A DNA stretch of 64,000 bases from Kaistia dalseonensis (GCF_030814715.1 NZ_JAUSVO010000004.1:434001-498000), one strand, 5' to 3'; numbered from the stretch's first letter, positions 35,173 to 44,925 are shown. Notes: a model not told the origin generated them from the letters alone. Made by a program: numbers and translations.

Positions 35173-36000
35173 CTAGAGCCGGGCGATGAAGTCGAGGACA
35201 GCGCCCGGCGCGAAGCGGTAGGTGCCGTCGATATCGGAGGCGACGACAGCTCCCGCCTCGTCCCGGCCCGTCACCTCGACGCGGTACTCCTTCGCTACCT
35301 CGAGTTCATAGCCGCCGGCCTGTGGGAAGCGGTTGCGGTCGAGCAGGAACACCGAGCCGATGATGGCCCAGAAGCCGCGCGGCGCGACGATTCCGGCCAG
35401 TTGCGGCGGGCTTGCCTCCGTCACTGGTCCAGCCTCGGTGACACGCACATAGACCTGGCCGACCGCGCTACGGCGCTGGACCTTGACAGAAATCCAGGCC
35501 TTGTCCTTCTTCGGCCTCGGCCGGATTTCGGCTTCGCTCGGCGCCTGCCGGTAACCGAGCGCGACGAGGACGCGGTAGACACCGGCGCTGCCGCCCGCGA
35601 GGATCAGCGCGGTGAGCAAATGCGACAGCGGCCCGCCACCCTCGCCCGAGACGAGGCCGTATTGGCTGAGCATAGTCTGCACTACATCGATGTTGAACGC
35701 CCATACGGCGAGCGCCGAGACGGCGATCATCACCAGTGTCTTGACGCCGCGGCCATAGAAGAGCTCCAGGAACAGCCGCCAGTTGAAGATGACGGCCAGG
35801 GCGGATTCTATCAGCACGGCCATGACGAAGAGCAGCGTCAGCGCCTTCAACGAGACGGCGTAGAAATTGGCGCTCCCCATCGTGACCCAGGCCGAGGCGG
35901 GCGGCGTCGGCGTATCGGCGAGCGCCGCGCCGGTGAACCCCGCCACGACGACCAGCGCGAGGGTAAGGGCGGCGATGGCGTCGCGGCTCTTCCTGGGCAT
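35173..36000 (-). CDS. Membrane protein of protease cassette, unknown function
   Basis: The 275-residue protein starts at ATG 36000 with GGGAG upstream. It has a signal-like N-terminus (AALTLALVVVAGFTGAALAD) and then hydrophobic segments (AVSLKALTLLFVMAVLIESA, TLVMIAVSALAVWAFNI, HLLTALILAGGSAGVYRVLV). A C-terminal soluble part with beta-rich sequence ends GTYRFAPGAVLDFIARL. I recognise no family. It ends the leftward cassette and follows the MBL gene by 23 bp, suggesting it anchors or signals for the other products. Confidence 0.72.
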   Translation of the reverse strand: MPRKSRDAIAALTLALVVVAGFTGAALADTPTPPASAWVTMGSANFYAVSLKALTLLFVMAVLIESALAVIFNWRLFLELFYGRGVKTLVMIAVSALAVWAFNIDVVQTMLSQYGLVSGEGGGPLSHLLTALILAGGSAGVYRVLVALGYRQAPSEAEIRPRPKKDKAWISVKVQRRSAVGQVYVRVTEAGPVTEASPPQLAGIVAPRGFWAIIGSVFLLDRNRFPQAGGYELEVAKEYRVEVTGRDEAGAVVASDIDGTYRFAPGAVLDFIARL

Positions 36001-36023
36001 CGAAGGCTCCCTTTTGGACGTCA

Positions 36024-37553
36024 TCAAGCGAGATCGAACTCGACCCAAAGGCCCGCGCCATGCCGGATCGTGCGGATGGACCCCGACGGCGAGAAGTTCG
36101 GCTGCCCGTCGGGATCCGCTACCCAAACATCGTCGGCGCGCACGACACGGCCGGCACAGCGCTCCTTGAGCGCCGTGAGGATCTTGTCATAGGGCATGGC
36201 GCCCCAGTGGACGTTGGCCGCATCTTTCTGGTTGGTCGGGATGAATGCCGAGAGATCGGGGCTCGTCATCAATTCGAGGCCCTTGGCGCGCGCCGTGGCG
36301 TTTTGGCTGCCGTGATGGCCGACCTTGTAATAGACCGTCCGGCCGAGCAGATCGGGCCCGGTGACGACGGCGCCGTCAACCTGCCATTTCGTGTCCAGCC
36401 ACGACAGCCAGTTGCCGATCTGCGCGTCGGCGGCGAAGAGCAGGACGCGCTTCGTGTCGGTAAACTCGAAGGCGAGCACGAGGCTGGTATTGTTGGTCCT
36501 GTCGTCAAGCTGCATTGCGAGGTCGGCAGAGACGCCGAGCCAGTCCATGTCGATCCGCCGCCAGGATTGATCTCTGGCTTCGGGATCAGGCGCCTTCGCC
36601 TTTCGGCGGCCTCGTGCTGGCGCCGTCTCGACAGACAGCGGCCCGAAATAGCGCTCGCGCGCGAAGTCGGCTATCTCCGGGGCGATATCGTCCGGCGGTG
36701 AGACCGGCGAAGCGGCCAGTCGCGCGAGATCGCTGCCGACATTGGGATCGAACGGCGCGGCATAGTCGAAGGTCTTGCTGCCGGCCGGATCGGTCGCCGC
36801 GAACGCCGACGACAGGGCTCGCTCAAGCGGCCATCCCGGACCGGCGCCCATGGCGTACATCTCGCTCGCCCGCTCCGTCAGCCCCAGCAGCGCCGGATCG
36901 CGCGGCGGGCCGAGGACATAAATCCGCAGGCCGGGGACATCCGTTAACTCGATCGGTGGGTCGCCGGGCTCGAAATAGCGCACATGCCCCTTGGCCAGCG
37001 CGGCAGCGGCGTCGCGCGAGGCGCGGACGCGCTCGCCTTTGACGCCGAAATTGAAGCCGAGCAACGCATCGAGCCCCGCGTGCAGGCCCGCAAGGTGCGG
37101 GTTGAGCGGGCCGGCCGCGCCGAGACGCTGGCTGGACGATTGCAGCGCGGCGAGGGCCTGCTGCTTGAACTTGTCAAGTTCGTTAGCCTGTGCGTCCAGA
37201 GGATCCTCGGTCCAGGCCATCCAGACCTCGCCGACCGAAAAGCCTTTGAAGGCGTCCGCCGCGGTCAGGAAGGCAGAGACGTGGTCCGTATGCTCGTGCG
37301 TGACGACGACGACGTCGAGGCGGGCCTTGGTGACCGCCGCGATATCGGCGACGACCTTGGCCATCTTGGCCGAGCCGCCGGAGACGGAGGAATGGACGCC
37401 GCAATCGATCAGCATCCAGAAATCGCCGCCGCCAGCCTTGGGGAAGCGCAGCAAATGGCTGTCGCCGATGCCCTGGCAGTAGTGGCGCACCGTGACCACC
37501 CCACCGATGGAGGGTGCCTTGCCGACCTTGGCCGGTGTCGCCTTCTTAGCCAT
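36024..37553 (-). CDS. ComEC-like metallo-beta-lactamase-fold hydrolase
   Basis: The 509-residue protein from ATG 37553 shows the MBL metal motif VTHEHTDHVSAF and an earlier Asp in MLIDCGVHSS. A late KVGHHGSQNATA is typical of the ComEC/Rec2-like MBL branch. That branch includes DNA nucleases in competence and stand-alone effectors in conflict systems. No membrane segment is evident. The start overlaps the protease gene stop by 8 bp (ATGGCTAA), so translation is coupled. What it cleaves is unknown; a nuclease or phosphodiesterase role is inferred from family only. Confidence 0.82.
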   Translation of the reverse strand: MAKKATPAKVGKAPSIGGVVTVRHYCQGIGDSHLLRFPKAGGGDFWMLIDCGVHSSVSGGSAKMAKVVADIAAVTKARLDVVVVTHEHTDHVSAFLTAADAFKGFSVGEVWMAWTEDPLDAQANELDKFKQQALAALQSSSQRLGAAGPLNPHLAGLHAGLDALLGFNFGVKGERVRASRDAAAALAKGHVRYFEPGDPPIELTDVPGLRIYVLGPPRDPALLGLTERASEMYAMGAGPGWPLERALSSAFAATDPAGSKTFDYAAPFDPNVGSDLARLAASPVSPPDDIAPEIADFARERYFGPLSVETAPARGRRKAKAPDPEARDQSWRRIDMDWLGVSADLAMQLDDRTNNTSLVLAFEFTDTKRVLLFAADAQIGNWLSWLDTKWQVDGAVVTGPDLLGRTVYYKVGHHGSQNATARAKGLELMTSPDLSAFIPTNQKDAANVHWGAMPYDKILTALKERCAGRVVRADDVWVADPDGQPNFSPSGSIRTIRHGAGLWVEFDLA

Positions 37554-40500
37554 CCTCCGGACCTCCATCATGGGTGTGCAGCAGCGCGAAGGGCTCACCG
37601 GGCGTTTCGCCGAAATAGAGCTGGCGGAGCGGCGAAAGGGCGTTGCCGGACGCCGTCTCGCGCTGCCGTTCGATGCGGCTGGTGCTCGCGCTGTTCTTGA
37701 CGATGCTGTAGCGGACCTCGCGCTGCCCCTCGCGCGGATCAAGGATCAGTGTCGTGCCGCCACGGAACCAGAACCAGTGCCCGGCCTCGTCGTCCGGATT
37801 CAGGGGAACACGGCGCCGTTGCTGGATGGTGGCGACGAACTCGGTTCGGAAAGAACCGTCCGGCGCGACACGGCGGGCCGGACGCACGCTGAACACCTCG
37901 AACGTTGTGCTGCCGGGTTCCGGTTGTTTGACGATGTTGCCCTCGCTGTCATAGCGGGGTACGTCCGGCATCAGTCCGAACTGCACCAGAAGCGCCGGAT
38001 CCTTGTCGAACTCCTGTTTGAGCGCCCGCCACATCGACCAGCGGTTCTTCTCGTTCAGGGCAAAGATCTGCGAGCGGTCGAGAACGCGGTCCCAGCCCAG
38101 GTCGAGCTTGGCCAGCACCTTGTCGAGCCAGGCCGGTTTCGGATCATCGAGCGTGCCCCAGGCGAGCGTTTCCTCCGATACGGTGCGCACATCGCGCGGC
38201 AGCAGGCCGCGGCGGCGGAACGCCTCCATGAAGGCGACGCGGTAATAGAAGCGGTCATTGGGGACGAGATCGATATCCGCCGTAATCAGGGCGCGCAAAT
38301 ATTCGCCGAAGGTGATGTCGACCGCCGGGCAATAATCCAGTGCGCGAATGCACATGCGCAGGACGTGCCGGGCCGCCTTGCAGCTTTCGGCGGTCAGGGC
38401 GTCGACGAGATCGGGATGCAGCGCGCCCTGGGGCAAGATGCCCGTGCCATTGGTGGCCAGACGAATGAGCAGCGCGGTTCGCCGTTCGACGATGCGCAGG
38501 AACGCGTCATAGACCGCGGAAACGAGGATCGAGCCGCGCGCATGGACCTCGGTCGTCGTCGCGTAGTCGAGCCCATGCACCTCCGCGCCGAGATAGTCGC
38601 GCAGCGGCCCGCCGCGCTGCGTGCCCTCGCCGAACTGCTTGGCGAGACCGCCGAGCAGCTCCGCCGCACTCAGCTTCCCTCCCGCCTGCGCGATCTGGAA
38701 GCGCACCAGCTCGGGAATCGCGAAATGCTGGAACAGTGCCACGATGTCGGCGAACGCCTCGTGGAACGCCGGCACGTCCGGATTCGACGCCTCCTGCAGA
38801 CGGCGGTGCAATCCGTCGAGCAGGGCGTGCGACATCTCGTGGACGACAATGTCGCTTGAGAGGCAGGCAAAGACCATCGTCCCGGGCGCCGTCGCATCGT
38901 CGTCCTTTGGCTGGGCCGGGAAATAGCCGAACAGTAGCGCGACCTTCTCGGGACTGTAATAGGCATTCTCGGTCCGCAGCGCATGCGGATAGAGCCGGAG
39001 CCGAGGCACTTCATAGCTGGCGGTGCGGTCGTCGCCGTCGGCGTCCTTGGTCACGACCTGGCGCGGCGCCCACAGCGCCTTGCGGCCGAGTGCTTCCTCG
39101 AAATGGTCGATTGTCGTCATGGCGACCGCATAGACCATCTGCTGGTGAAAGCCGGGATTGCCCTCCGACGGTGGCCAGCCGTCCTGCGCAAGCAGCCTCG
39201 GCTCGTCGAGATTGACCGGGTCGTAGATGCGGTTCGAGGCCGGGTCGATGTCGACCACCTCCAGATACTCGCCAACGGGGCCGGGTCTCAGCTTCTCTTC
39301 CCAGCGCACCGTCAGAACTGTCTCGTTGACGACGACCGAGTCGAGTGACTTCGCTACGCTCGGATCGAGCGCGTAGACGCGAAGGCGTCGCTTTGGCGGC
39401 GGCAGCGCCTTCTGCTTGCGCTTGATCGGTGGCGTGGGCATCGCACCTGCCGCCGGCGCCGGCGCCTGCGCGCGACCGAGCGCCTGCTCAAGCGCCGCCT
39501 TCAGCGGCGTCGACGGATTGCCGGCATCGAGCGCCGCCTCGAGATAGCGCCGGCGCGCGGCGGCCGGAATCTGGTCATCCGGCAGGTCCGGATCGCCGAT
39601 CGCCTCGTCGACGGCGGCGACGCGCTGCGCCATCTGCGTCAGTTCGAGCGCGAACATCGCGCCCCTACCATCGCCGGCCCCGGCGGCAAAGCTTGGATCC
39701 GTGCCGAGCAGAATGTCGAGCCATCCGAGGCTCGCCTTGGCCGGCGGCAGCTTGACGAGATCGTTGGCGGGGACCGGCTGATGCTGCAGCGCCGCGGCGG
39801 CCTTCATCACACCTTGGCCGATCTTCTGTAGCGTCTCGGCCGCCGTCATCGCCGCGGTGTTCTTGGTCGCCGAGGTGAAGAGCGCGCGGCGCGCCGCCTC
39901 GACCCACATCCACGCCTCGGGATATTGCGCCAGCGCCTGCCGGTGCTCGGCCAGCCAGAGCGCCGTGGCCGCCGCGATCTGCGGCGTCGCCGAGGACGTC
40001 CCGGCGCCGTCCATGTCGACGACCTTGCCGCAATCGATCGTCGCCCAGGGCACGTTCGGCGTATAGGCGCCCAGCGCCGTCTGCATCTTGCTGTCCGGGC
40101 CGTAGCTGCCCTGCATCGTGCCGGCTGCAAGGCCGGCATAAGCCCTTCCGTCGGCCATCACGCCGCAAGCGGCGAGAACGCGCCGGTAGCGGGCGGGATA
40201 GACGATCGATCGTGGCATAGGCGAGCCGGCATAGTTGTTGCCCGCAGCCGTCACCATGACCATTCCAGATTCGTAGGCGAGGTTGATCGCATCGACGAGT
40301 GCGGCCGAGGTCAGGCCGCCCATGCTCATGGAGAGCACATGGGCGCCCTGCCGGATCGCATAATCGATGCCCTGCACCATCGTGCCTGTCGAGAAGCGGA
40401 CGACCCAGTCGGCGATGCGGATCGGGATCACGCGGGCATAGGGCGCCCCGCCGATGAAATCGTTGAAGCCCGGCCAGCTCGGCGAGGTGCCGTCGAGCTT

Positions 40501-41195
40501 GTTGCCGGCGAGGAGCGCCAGCGTCGCCGTGCCGTGGCCGCGATTGCGGATCGCGCCCATGCCGGTCGGCGTATGATCCGAGGCATCTCCCGGATCGGGA
40601 TCGCCGTCGACGAAGCTGCGCTGATGGGCCGTATCGAGGTTTATTGGCCGCGTCACGTGCTGGGGATCGTAGCCCGTATCGAGATGGGCGATGACGATCT
40701 GCGACAGCTTCTGCTCGAAAGCGGGGCCGAGGGCGGCACGCGCCTTGGCAAGTTCCGAATAGCCATCGCCGAAATTCCAGGCGATGCCGGGGCCGACGGC
40801 CTTGCCGCCGGAGGGGTCCTGGTCGTCGAAAGCGCAGCGGTCCGCGGCAGAAGCCGCTGCGGCTCCCGTCACCTCGCGCGGCACGGGGAGCCATTCCTGC
40901 TGGATATCGGGCTCGACGAACTGCACATCGGCCGCGGCGGCCGCGGCAAAGCCCTGGCCGGGCGAGAGCAGCTGGTGGGCGTCGTCCCAAGGATTGCCGC
41001 CGCCCCCCCCCTCGGCGCCGAAAGCTGAAGCCAGGCTGAACCGGCTGAAGGCGCGAGACCTTTGCCCTTCGCCCCTGGCGGTATAGTCAGGATCGTCCGG
41101 ACATCGACGCCGGCCGCGCCGAACGCCTTTCCGGTTGCCGCGACAAAGCTTTTCCCATTGCCGCGTACTTTGACCAAGAGCCGTGTATTCGCCAT
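37546..41195 (-). CDS. Dual subtilisin (S8) / gluzincin-type protease, frameshifted at G9 tract
   Basis: Coding begins at ATG 41195 (GGGAGG seven bases upstream) with a propeptide-like MANTRLLVKVRGNGKSFVAA. It shifts at the G9 tract (41003-41011) and continues to 37546, about 1,215 residues if the shift is repaired. The S8 triad is visible: Asp in IAHLDTGYD, His in RGHGTATLALLAG, Ser in GTSSATPQIAA, with Asn in TAAGNNYAG. The C-terminal half has a zinc-protease motif HEMSHALLDGL and a downstream Glu in HEAFADIVAL, a gluzincin arrangement. Two unrelated protease centres in one chain are unusual. No Sec signal is obvious. It lies between a cell-wall hydrolase and the MBL gene. One extra G (or two fewer) restores the frame. 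Confidence 0.75.
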
Positions 41196-42812
41196 CGCCG
41201 TGCCTCCCGGACGATTTCGCTCGACTTCAGATCCTGCCGCCGCGAGAGCCGCTGCCGGCGCGCCGCAAACCCCTCGCTTCAGGAACGCCACTTCGAAATG
41301 CATGCCGTCCTTGCGGTTGTCATAGTGCCCGCCCCACCAGAAGCCCCAGTCATTGGCGAGCGGCACGAGTTCGCGCACGGAGCCCTTCTCGCCGACAAGG
41401 GCCGGCCGATGGCCGAGCTTGTTGAACTTCTCATTGATGTCGAAGGCACTACCGAAGGCGTGATTGCTGAGATTGGTGCGGCTGCCGCGCACGAAACGGG
41501 GCACGAACGAACCGTCATAGATCAGCACTCGGTCGAGCAGCTCCGCCTTCTCCCATGCCGCCCACATGCCCTGCAGCTGCGCGGCCGCCAGGCGGTGGAA
41601 CTGCATCGTCTGCGGCGCCTTGGAACCTAGCGCCTTGCGCAGCTGCGGGATCGGCACGGCGATGATGTTGTCCCTTTCCCAGCTGCCGAGGATGCGGATT
41701 GCCTCAAGATTGCCGGGCTGCGGCGCCGACACGAAATCATAATGGCCGAACAGCGCCTCGCGCTGCGCGTTGGTGACGAGCGGCGAGAAGCCCGGACGCG
41801 GCGGAAAATTGGAGCTCGTATCGTCGTTCGCGGGTTCCTCGATCAGCTCAAGGCCGATCGACGCCGCCTCCAGCAGCGTTGCGCGCCCCGCGACGCCATC
41901 GGCCGTGAGTTTCTCCCGCTTCTGGAACGCCTTGGTCGCATCGCGCGTATGCTCGCCGAAACCGCCATCGAGGGCGCCCGGATCGAATCCCTGCCCTCTC
42001 AGGAAGGTCTGCCAGGCGAGGATGCGCGGTCCCGACATGCCGATCCGCAGTGCCGAAAGCGTCGCCGGCTGCGGCGCGTCGGCGGTTGGCAAGGCGGCAA
42101 TCCCTGCGAGATGAAGGGAATTCGCGGCCATAATGCCGCCCGTCACGCCGGGCCCGCCGGCCATCGCCAAGGGCGCGGGGGCAGCGGCAAGCGCCGAGGC
42201 AGCAACTGCTGCCGGGGCGGCGGAGGGAGCCAGAGCCGCTTCTGCCGTCATCGGGAAGGTCTTGGCGATGTCGAGCGCCTTGTTCCAGCGATTGACCAGC
42301 CCCTTCCAGAACTTGCTCTTCTCGTCGCGATGGACGACGTCGCGCTCATAGGCTTCGCGTGCCGCGCGCAGCTTCTTCAGAAGCGCCGGGGCATCGCTCT
42401 CCGCCGCCGTCTCGGCGTCGCGGGTCGTCTTGCCGACGGCGCCGTCATCGGCGACGCCGAGCGCCCGCTGCAGGATGCGGGCACCACCGCCGGCGCCGCG
42501 GTTGAAGACGCAGTCGCGCAGGTAGGATTCGATCGCCGGGATCCGGGTCCAGGCGGCGGCACGATCCGTGTCCTCGGCGATGAAATCGGTCGCGAGTGCT
42601 TCGGCCTCGGCGAACTTCTTCTGTGCGAGCAGCGCAACCAACGCGTCGGCGACGGGCTTGTTGTAGCGCTCATTGATGCCGCCGACCTCATAGGCACCGC
42701 CGCCATCGCCGGCGGGGAGCTTATAGACCTTGAGATTTCCGTCGCGGTCACGCCTAGCTTCGAAATCAAGTATCGTCGCCGCCATGCGGTGGCGCTGTTC
42801 TGACGTCGCCAT
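40869..42812 (-). CDS. Cell-wall hydrolase: secretion-activator-like, PG-binding and M15 peptidase domains
   Basis: The frame encodes 647 residues from ATG 42812 (GAGGGGGG upstream). Residues 1-130 resemble zliS-type secretion activators/GH108 (HRMAATILDFEARRD). Residues about 250-320 are a peptidoglycan-binding repeat (MSGPRILAWQTFLRGQGFDP, GVAGRATLLEA). Residues about 340-515 are an M15_4/VanY-like D,D-carboxypeptidase (SNHAFGSAFDINEKFN, KDGMHFEVAF) with the zinc His/Asp set. The frame has no stop before the protease start at 41195, so the last 108 residues are really the protease propeptide read up to the G9 shift. A lost stop or a natural fusion are both possible. The Glu expected for GH108 catalysis is uncertain. 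Confidence 0.8.
   Translation of the reverse strand: MATSEQRHRMAATILDFEARRDRDGNLKVYKLPAGDGGGAYEVGGINERYNKPVADALVALLAQKKFAEAEALATDFIAEDTDRAAAWTRIPAIESYLRDCVFNRGAGGGARILQRALGVADDGAVGKTTRDAETAAESDAPALLKKLRAAREAYERDVVHRDEKSKFWKGLVNRWNKALDIAKTFPMTAEAALAPSAAPAAVAASALAAAPAPLAMAGGPGVTGGIMAANSLHLAGIAALPTADAPQPATLSALRIGMSGPRILAWQTFLRGQGFDPGALDGGFGEHTRDATKAFQKREKLTADGVAGRATLLEAASIGLELIEEPANDDTSSNFPPRPGFSPLVTNAQREALFGHYDFVSAPQPGNLEAIRILGSWERDNIIAVPIPQLRKALGSKAPQTMQFHRLAAAQLQGMWAAWEKAELLDRVLIYDGSFVPRFVRGSRTNLSNHAFGSAFDINEKFNKLGHRPALVGEKGSVRELVPLANDWGFWWGGHYDNRKDGMHFEVAFLKRGVCGAPAAALAAAGSEVERNRPGGTAMANTRLLVKVRGNGKSFVAATGKAFGAAGVDVRTILTIPPGAKGKGLAPSAGSAWLQLSAPRGGAAAILGTTPTSCSRPARALPRPPRPMCSSSSPISSRNGSPCRAR
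41003..41011 (-). other. Nine-G homopolymer interrupting the protease frame
   Basis: The coding strand has AGGGGGGGGGC, nine G. Upstream of it the frame of MANTRLLV applies; downstream the subtilisin frame is offset so that ten or seven G would join them. Such tracts slip readily, so this may be a phase-variable switch, a fixed mutation, or a sequencing error. Confidence 0.75.
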
Positions 42813-42966
42813 TCAGCCCCCCTCTGAACAGTCACCCCGAATATTTCTTGGTTGTGATCATTAGATCGTAACTCGTCATAATAGTAGAGGAATACACGGG
42901 GCGCTCTTGAGACTGCGACAGTGACGCGCCACTGCTCTTTAGTCCGGCTGCGGTTAGCGCCTCGGT
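42813..42966. other. A/T-richer region upstream of protease cassette
   Basis: About 150 bp, richer in A/T than its surroundings (GTTGTGATCATTAGATCG and nearby), lie directly before the cell-wall hydrolase start. It is the likely promoter region of the leftward cassette. No specific operator can be named. Confidence 0.35.
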
Positions 42967-43054
42967 GGGTTTGATCTGAGCCCCGAAAAATGGACCGTTT
43001 TCAGTTGAAGTGTTCCGCGGCAAAATCTCCTGGCTGGGAGGAGCGGAAGACGAT
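42967..43054 (+). mobile_element. IS3-type left-end fragment
   Basis: This stretch, with GCCCCGAAAAATGGACCG and CTGGCTGGGAGGAGCGGAA, matches the leader just before the OrfA remnant at 10315. It ends at the border of the 188-bp MITE-like copy, so only the IS leader survives here. Confidence 0.45.
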
Positions 43055-43242
43055 TGTGAATAGGCGCGGACTGGAGGCCTCGGCTTGGGTCGACCTGAAT
43101 ATCCAATTTTCATTATTTATTTCGAGTACAGCCGGGGTCATGATCGGCGCCGATCGAGGCCCAGCCAGACTTAGGCTTTCTGAAGTATCGTCAATGAGTT
43201 GAAGCCATCTGGTCTGGGGTCCCGCTTCGGCGCCTATTCACA
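43055..43242 (+). repeat. 188-bp MITE-like element, copy 2
   Basis: Perfect 13-bp terminal inverted repeats: TGTGAATAGGCGC at the left and GCGCCTATTCACA at the right. It is the better-preserved partner of 10569-10755 and has no coding capacity. Flanks show no clear target duplication. Confidence 0.75.
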
Positions 43243-43366
43243 GCCGGCTCTTTGGATTGCCCGACCGACCCTTCTGGAAGCGTATCCAGCCTGGCGGATT
43301 CGTATAGACGAGCGGCTCATCATGATCCTCAAACCCCGCCATCGACGCCTCCCTGGCTGGCACCGG

Positions 43367-43560
43367 CTACCACTTCCTCATGGTCCCCGAAGCTTCGTCC
43401 CGTGACGACGCTCTTGCCGCAACGCGCTGCCTGCGGCGGGGAACCGTGTCGCAATAGAGCGGGTCATATTCGATGAGGCGGGCGAGCCGTCCCGTCCTCC
43501 CGACCGGGACTAACGTCGACCCGGAGCCGCCGAGTGAAACACAAACTGAGGGCGTCCAGA
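43367..43560 (-). pseudogene. DNA methyltransferase C-terminal fragment
   Basis: The reverse frame reads GGSGSTLVPVGRTGRLARLI then EYDPLYCDTVPRRRQRVA. This matches the SAM-binding motif I and following strand of N4/N6-type DNA methylases (typically F-x-G-S-G-S-T and E-x-DP-x-Y-x-D...RRWQ). The catalytic motif and N-terminus are missing, and the sequence upstream joins the iteron repeat. It is a relic, perhaps of a ParB-type methylase gene common on mobile islands. Confidence 0.6.
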
Positions 43561-43655
43561 AAACTCGGGGCAATCCAAAATTCCGCCGCGATGAGCTGCT
43601 CGTCGTCGGAAGTGCGCATGTTCTCGGCGTTGGAGCGCCTACGGTCTGGCCAATT

Positions 43656-44045
43656 CCGAATTCGACCATCGGATACCGCAAAGCGGCGATGCTTGCCCGC
43701 TTAACGGCAAGGCAGCACCGGATAACGACAGTGCCGAACCGGCATGTGGCAAAGCGATTCCGCAATCGCGCAAGCGGATCCCGCAAGCTTGCAGTCTGAT
43801 CCCGGCTAACGACAACGCAATCCCGCCAAACGACAATCGATTTCCCCTGATAGCGGCTGAGAACACCCTTCCAGATGTCGAAAAATCGGCCCATCATTTC
43901 ACAAAGATATTCAGGTAACGCACGGAAATCGCGTCACTTTCCAGCGGGCACGCGACCCGAGGTCGCGAGGAAGGCCCTCTCTGGCGATTCTGCTCGGAAC
44001 AGGGAAGCCGGCAGAGACGGGTTCACGGCGGACTGCGCCCACCGC
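43656..44045 (+). repeat. 390-bp dispersed repeat, copy B
   Basis: It aligns base for base, without net indels, to 19288-19677 in the same orientation. The tail halves are the more conserved; the iterons have drifted. Here it lies only 413 bp after the MITE-like element, while copy A lies 8.5 kb after the other MITE-like copy. Confidence 0.75.
43657..43845 (-). repeat. Nine degenerate 21-bp iterons, copy B
   Basis: The nine 21-mers are in the same register as copy A, with forward-strand cores such as TTAACGGCA, ATAACGACA, CTAACGACA and CAAACGACA at 21-bp spacing. The reverse strand carries TTGTCGTT. See copy A for the transposon-end interpretation. Confidence 0.6.
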
Positions 44046-44103
44046 CACAGATTTCTCTTAGCTATTGATTTTTTGGCTTGGCTGCCAATTTGCCTGAACT
44101 TAT

Positions 44104-44121
44104 ATCCCGATTGATCGGGAT
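44104..44121. promoter_or_regulatory. Palindrome ATCCCGAT-TG-ATCGGGAT
   Basis: An 18-bp near-perfect inverted repeat with a 2-bp spacer, downstream of the TetR gene and just beyond repeat copy B. It looks like an operator for an unknown regulator, but no gene start follows closely. The 44122-44260 stretch holds no supported gene. Confidence 0.3.
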
Positions 44122-44260
44122 GGTATGCGCCATAGTTCTGCGCTGCGTTTCCTCGTGCGCAGCTATCGCAAGTCGATGAAAACCTGCGAACATCGCATCC
44201 CTGCCGCGCGGAAGGGGAATATGACGTCAGTCGATGCCATTTCTGTCCTATGGCCGTCGT

Positions 44261-44905
44261 TCAGCCACCATCGGGTCCATTGCCATCGTCCGACTGTTTG
44301 CAGGACACAAACACGCCGACCGTCCCCATCAGCACGCGTTGACGCGCCACGGACTCGGTGTCCTTGTAGCGATCGATGGCCCATGACAGAGCCAGCACGA
44401 GCTCGAAGACTTGTTCGGCAGTGACACCGGCTGCGGCCTGGTTGCGCGCCTGAGCGGCCCGCAACAAGCGCCCTGTCTCCACGATCAAGGGCCGGTTCGA
44501 GTCGTTCAGCGTCGCCGCAGTATCGGCATGGGCCGACGCCAGACAATAGGGCAGCTCATGCCAGATATGCAGTCGCCAAGCCAGCCCGACCAACCATTCC
44601 GCCAGTGCGGGCGCCGGCTCAAGTTCAGCAGACAATTCCTGGCCATAGGCGAGCGCATCATCGAAGCTCGACTGGATCACCGCGGCGAGTAGATCTTCCC
44701 GGGTCGGAAAGTTGCGATAGAGCGTTGCATTGCCAACCCCGGCCAGCACGGCAATGCCGTCAAGCGGCGCCATGACCCCTTCGGCCTCAAACGTTCGGCG
44801 CGCCGCATCCAGAATGGCCTCGCGATTACGCAGCGCGTCGCTGCGTGGTCGGCGAACCTTGGGCGTGGCTTCGAGAGGCTCCTGCCCAGCGAACATATTG
44901 ATCAT
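44261..44905 (-). CDS. TetR-family transcriptional regulator
   Basis: The 214-residue protein has an N-terminal TetR helix-turn-helix (RNREAILDAARRTFEAEGV, AGVGNATLYRNFPTREDLLA) and a C-terminal ligand domain. It is divergent from the SDR gene, 79 bp away. Two copies of a GGGGA-N3-TCCCC palindrome lie in the gap and are its likely operators. It should therefore repress itself and the SDR gene until an inducer binds. The inducer is unknown. Confidence 0.92.
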   Translation of the reverse strand: MINMFAGQEPLEATPKVRRPRSDALRNREAILDAARRTFEAEGVMAPLDGIAVLAGVGNATLYRNFPTREDLLAAVIQSSFDDALAYGQELSAELEPAPALAEWLVGLAWRLHIWHELPYCLASAHADTAATLNDSNRPLIVETGRLLRAAQARNQAAAGVTAEQVFELVLALSWAIDRYKDTESVARQRVLMGTVGVFVSCKQSDDGNGPDGG

Positions 44906-44925
44906 CGCTTCCTGCTTGCATAAGT

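Noticed and set aside
37546-40926. Protease starting at GTG 40926
   Set aside because: This is merely the first possible start after the frameshift. It lacks a ribosome site, and a propeptide-like coding stretch with a good start lies upstream at 41195.
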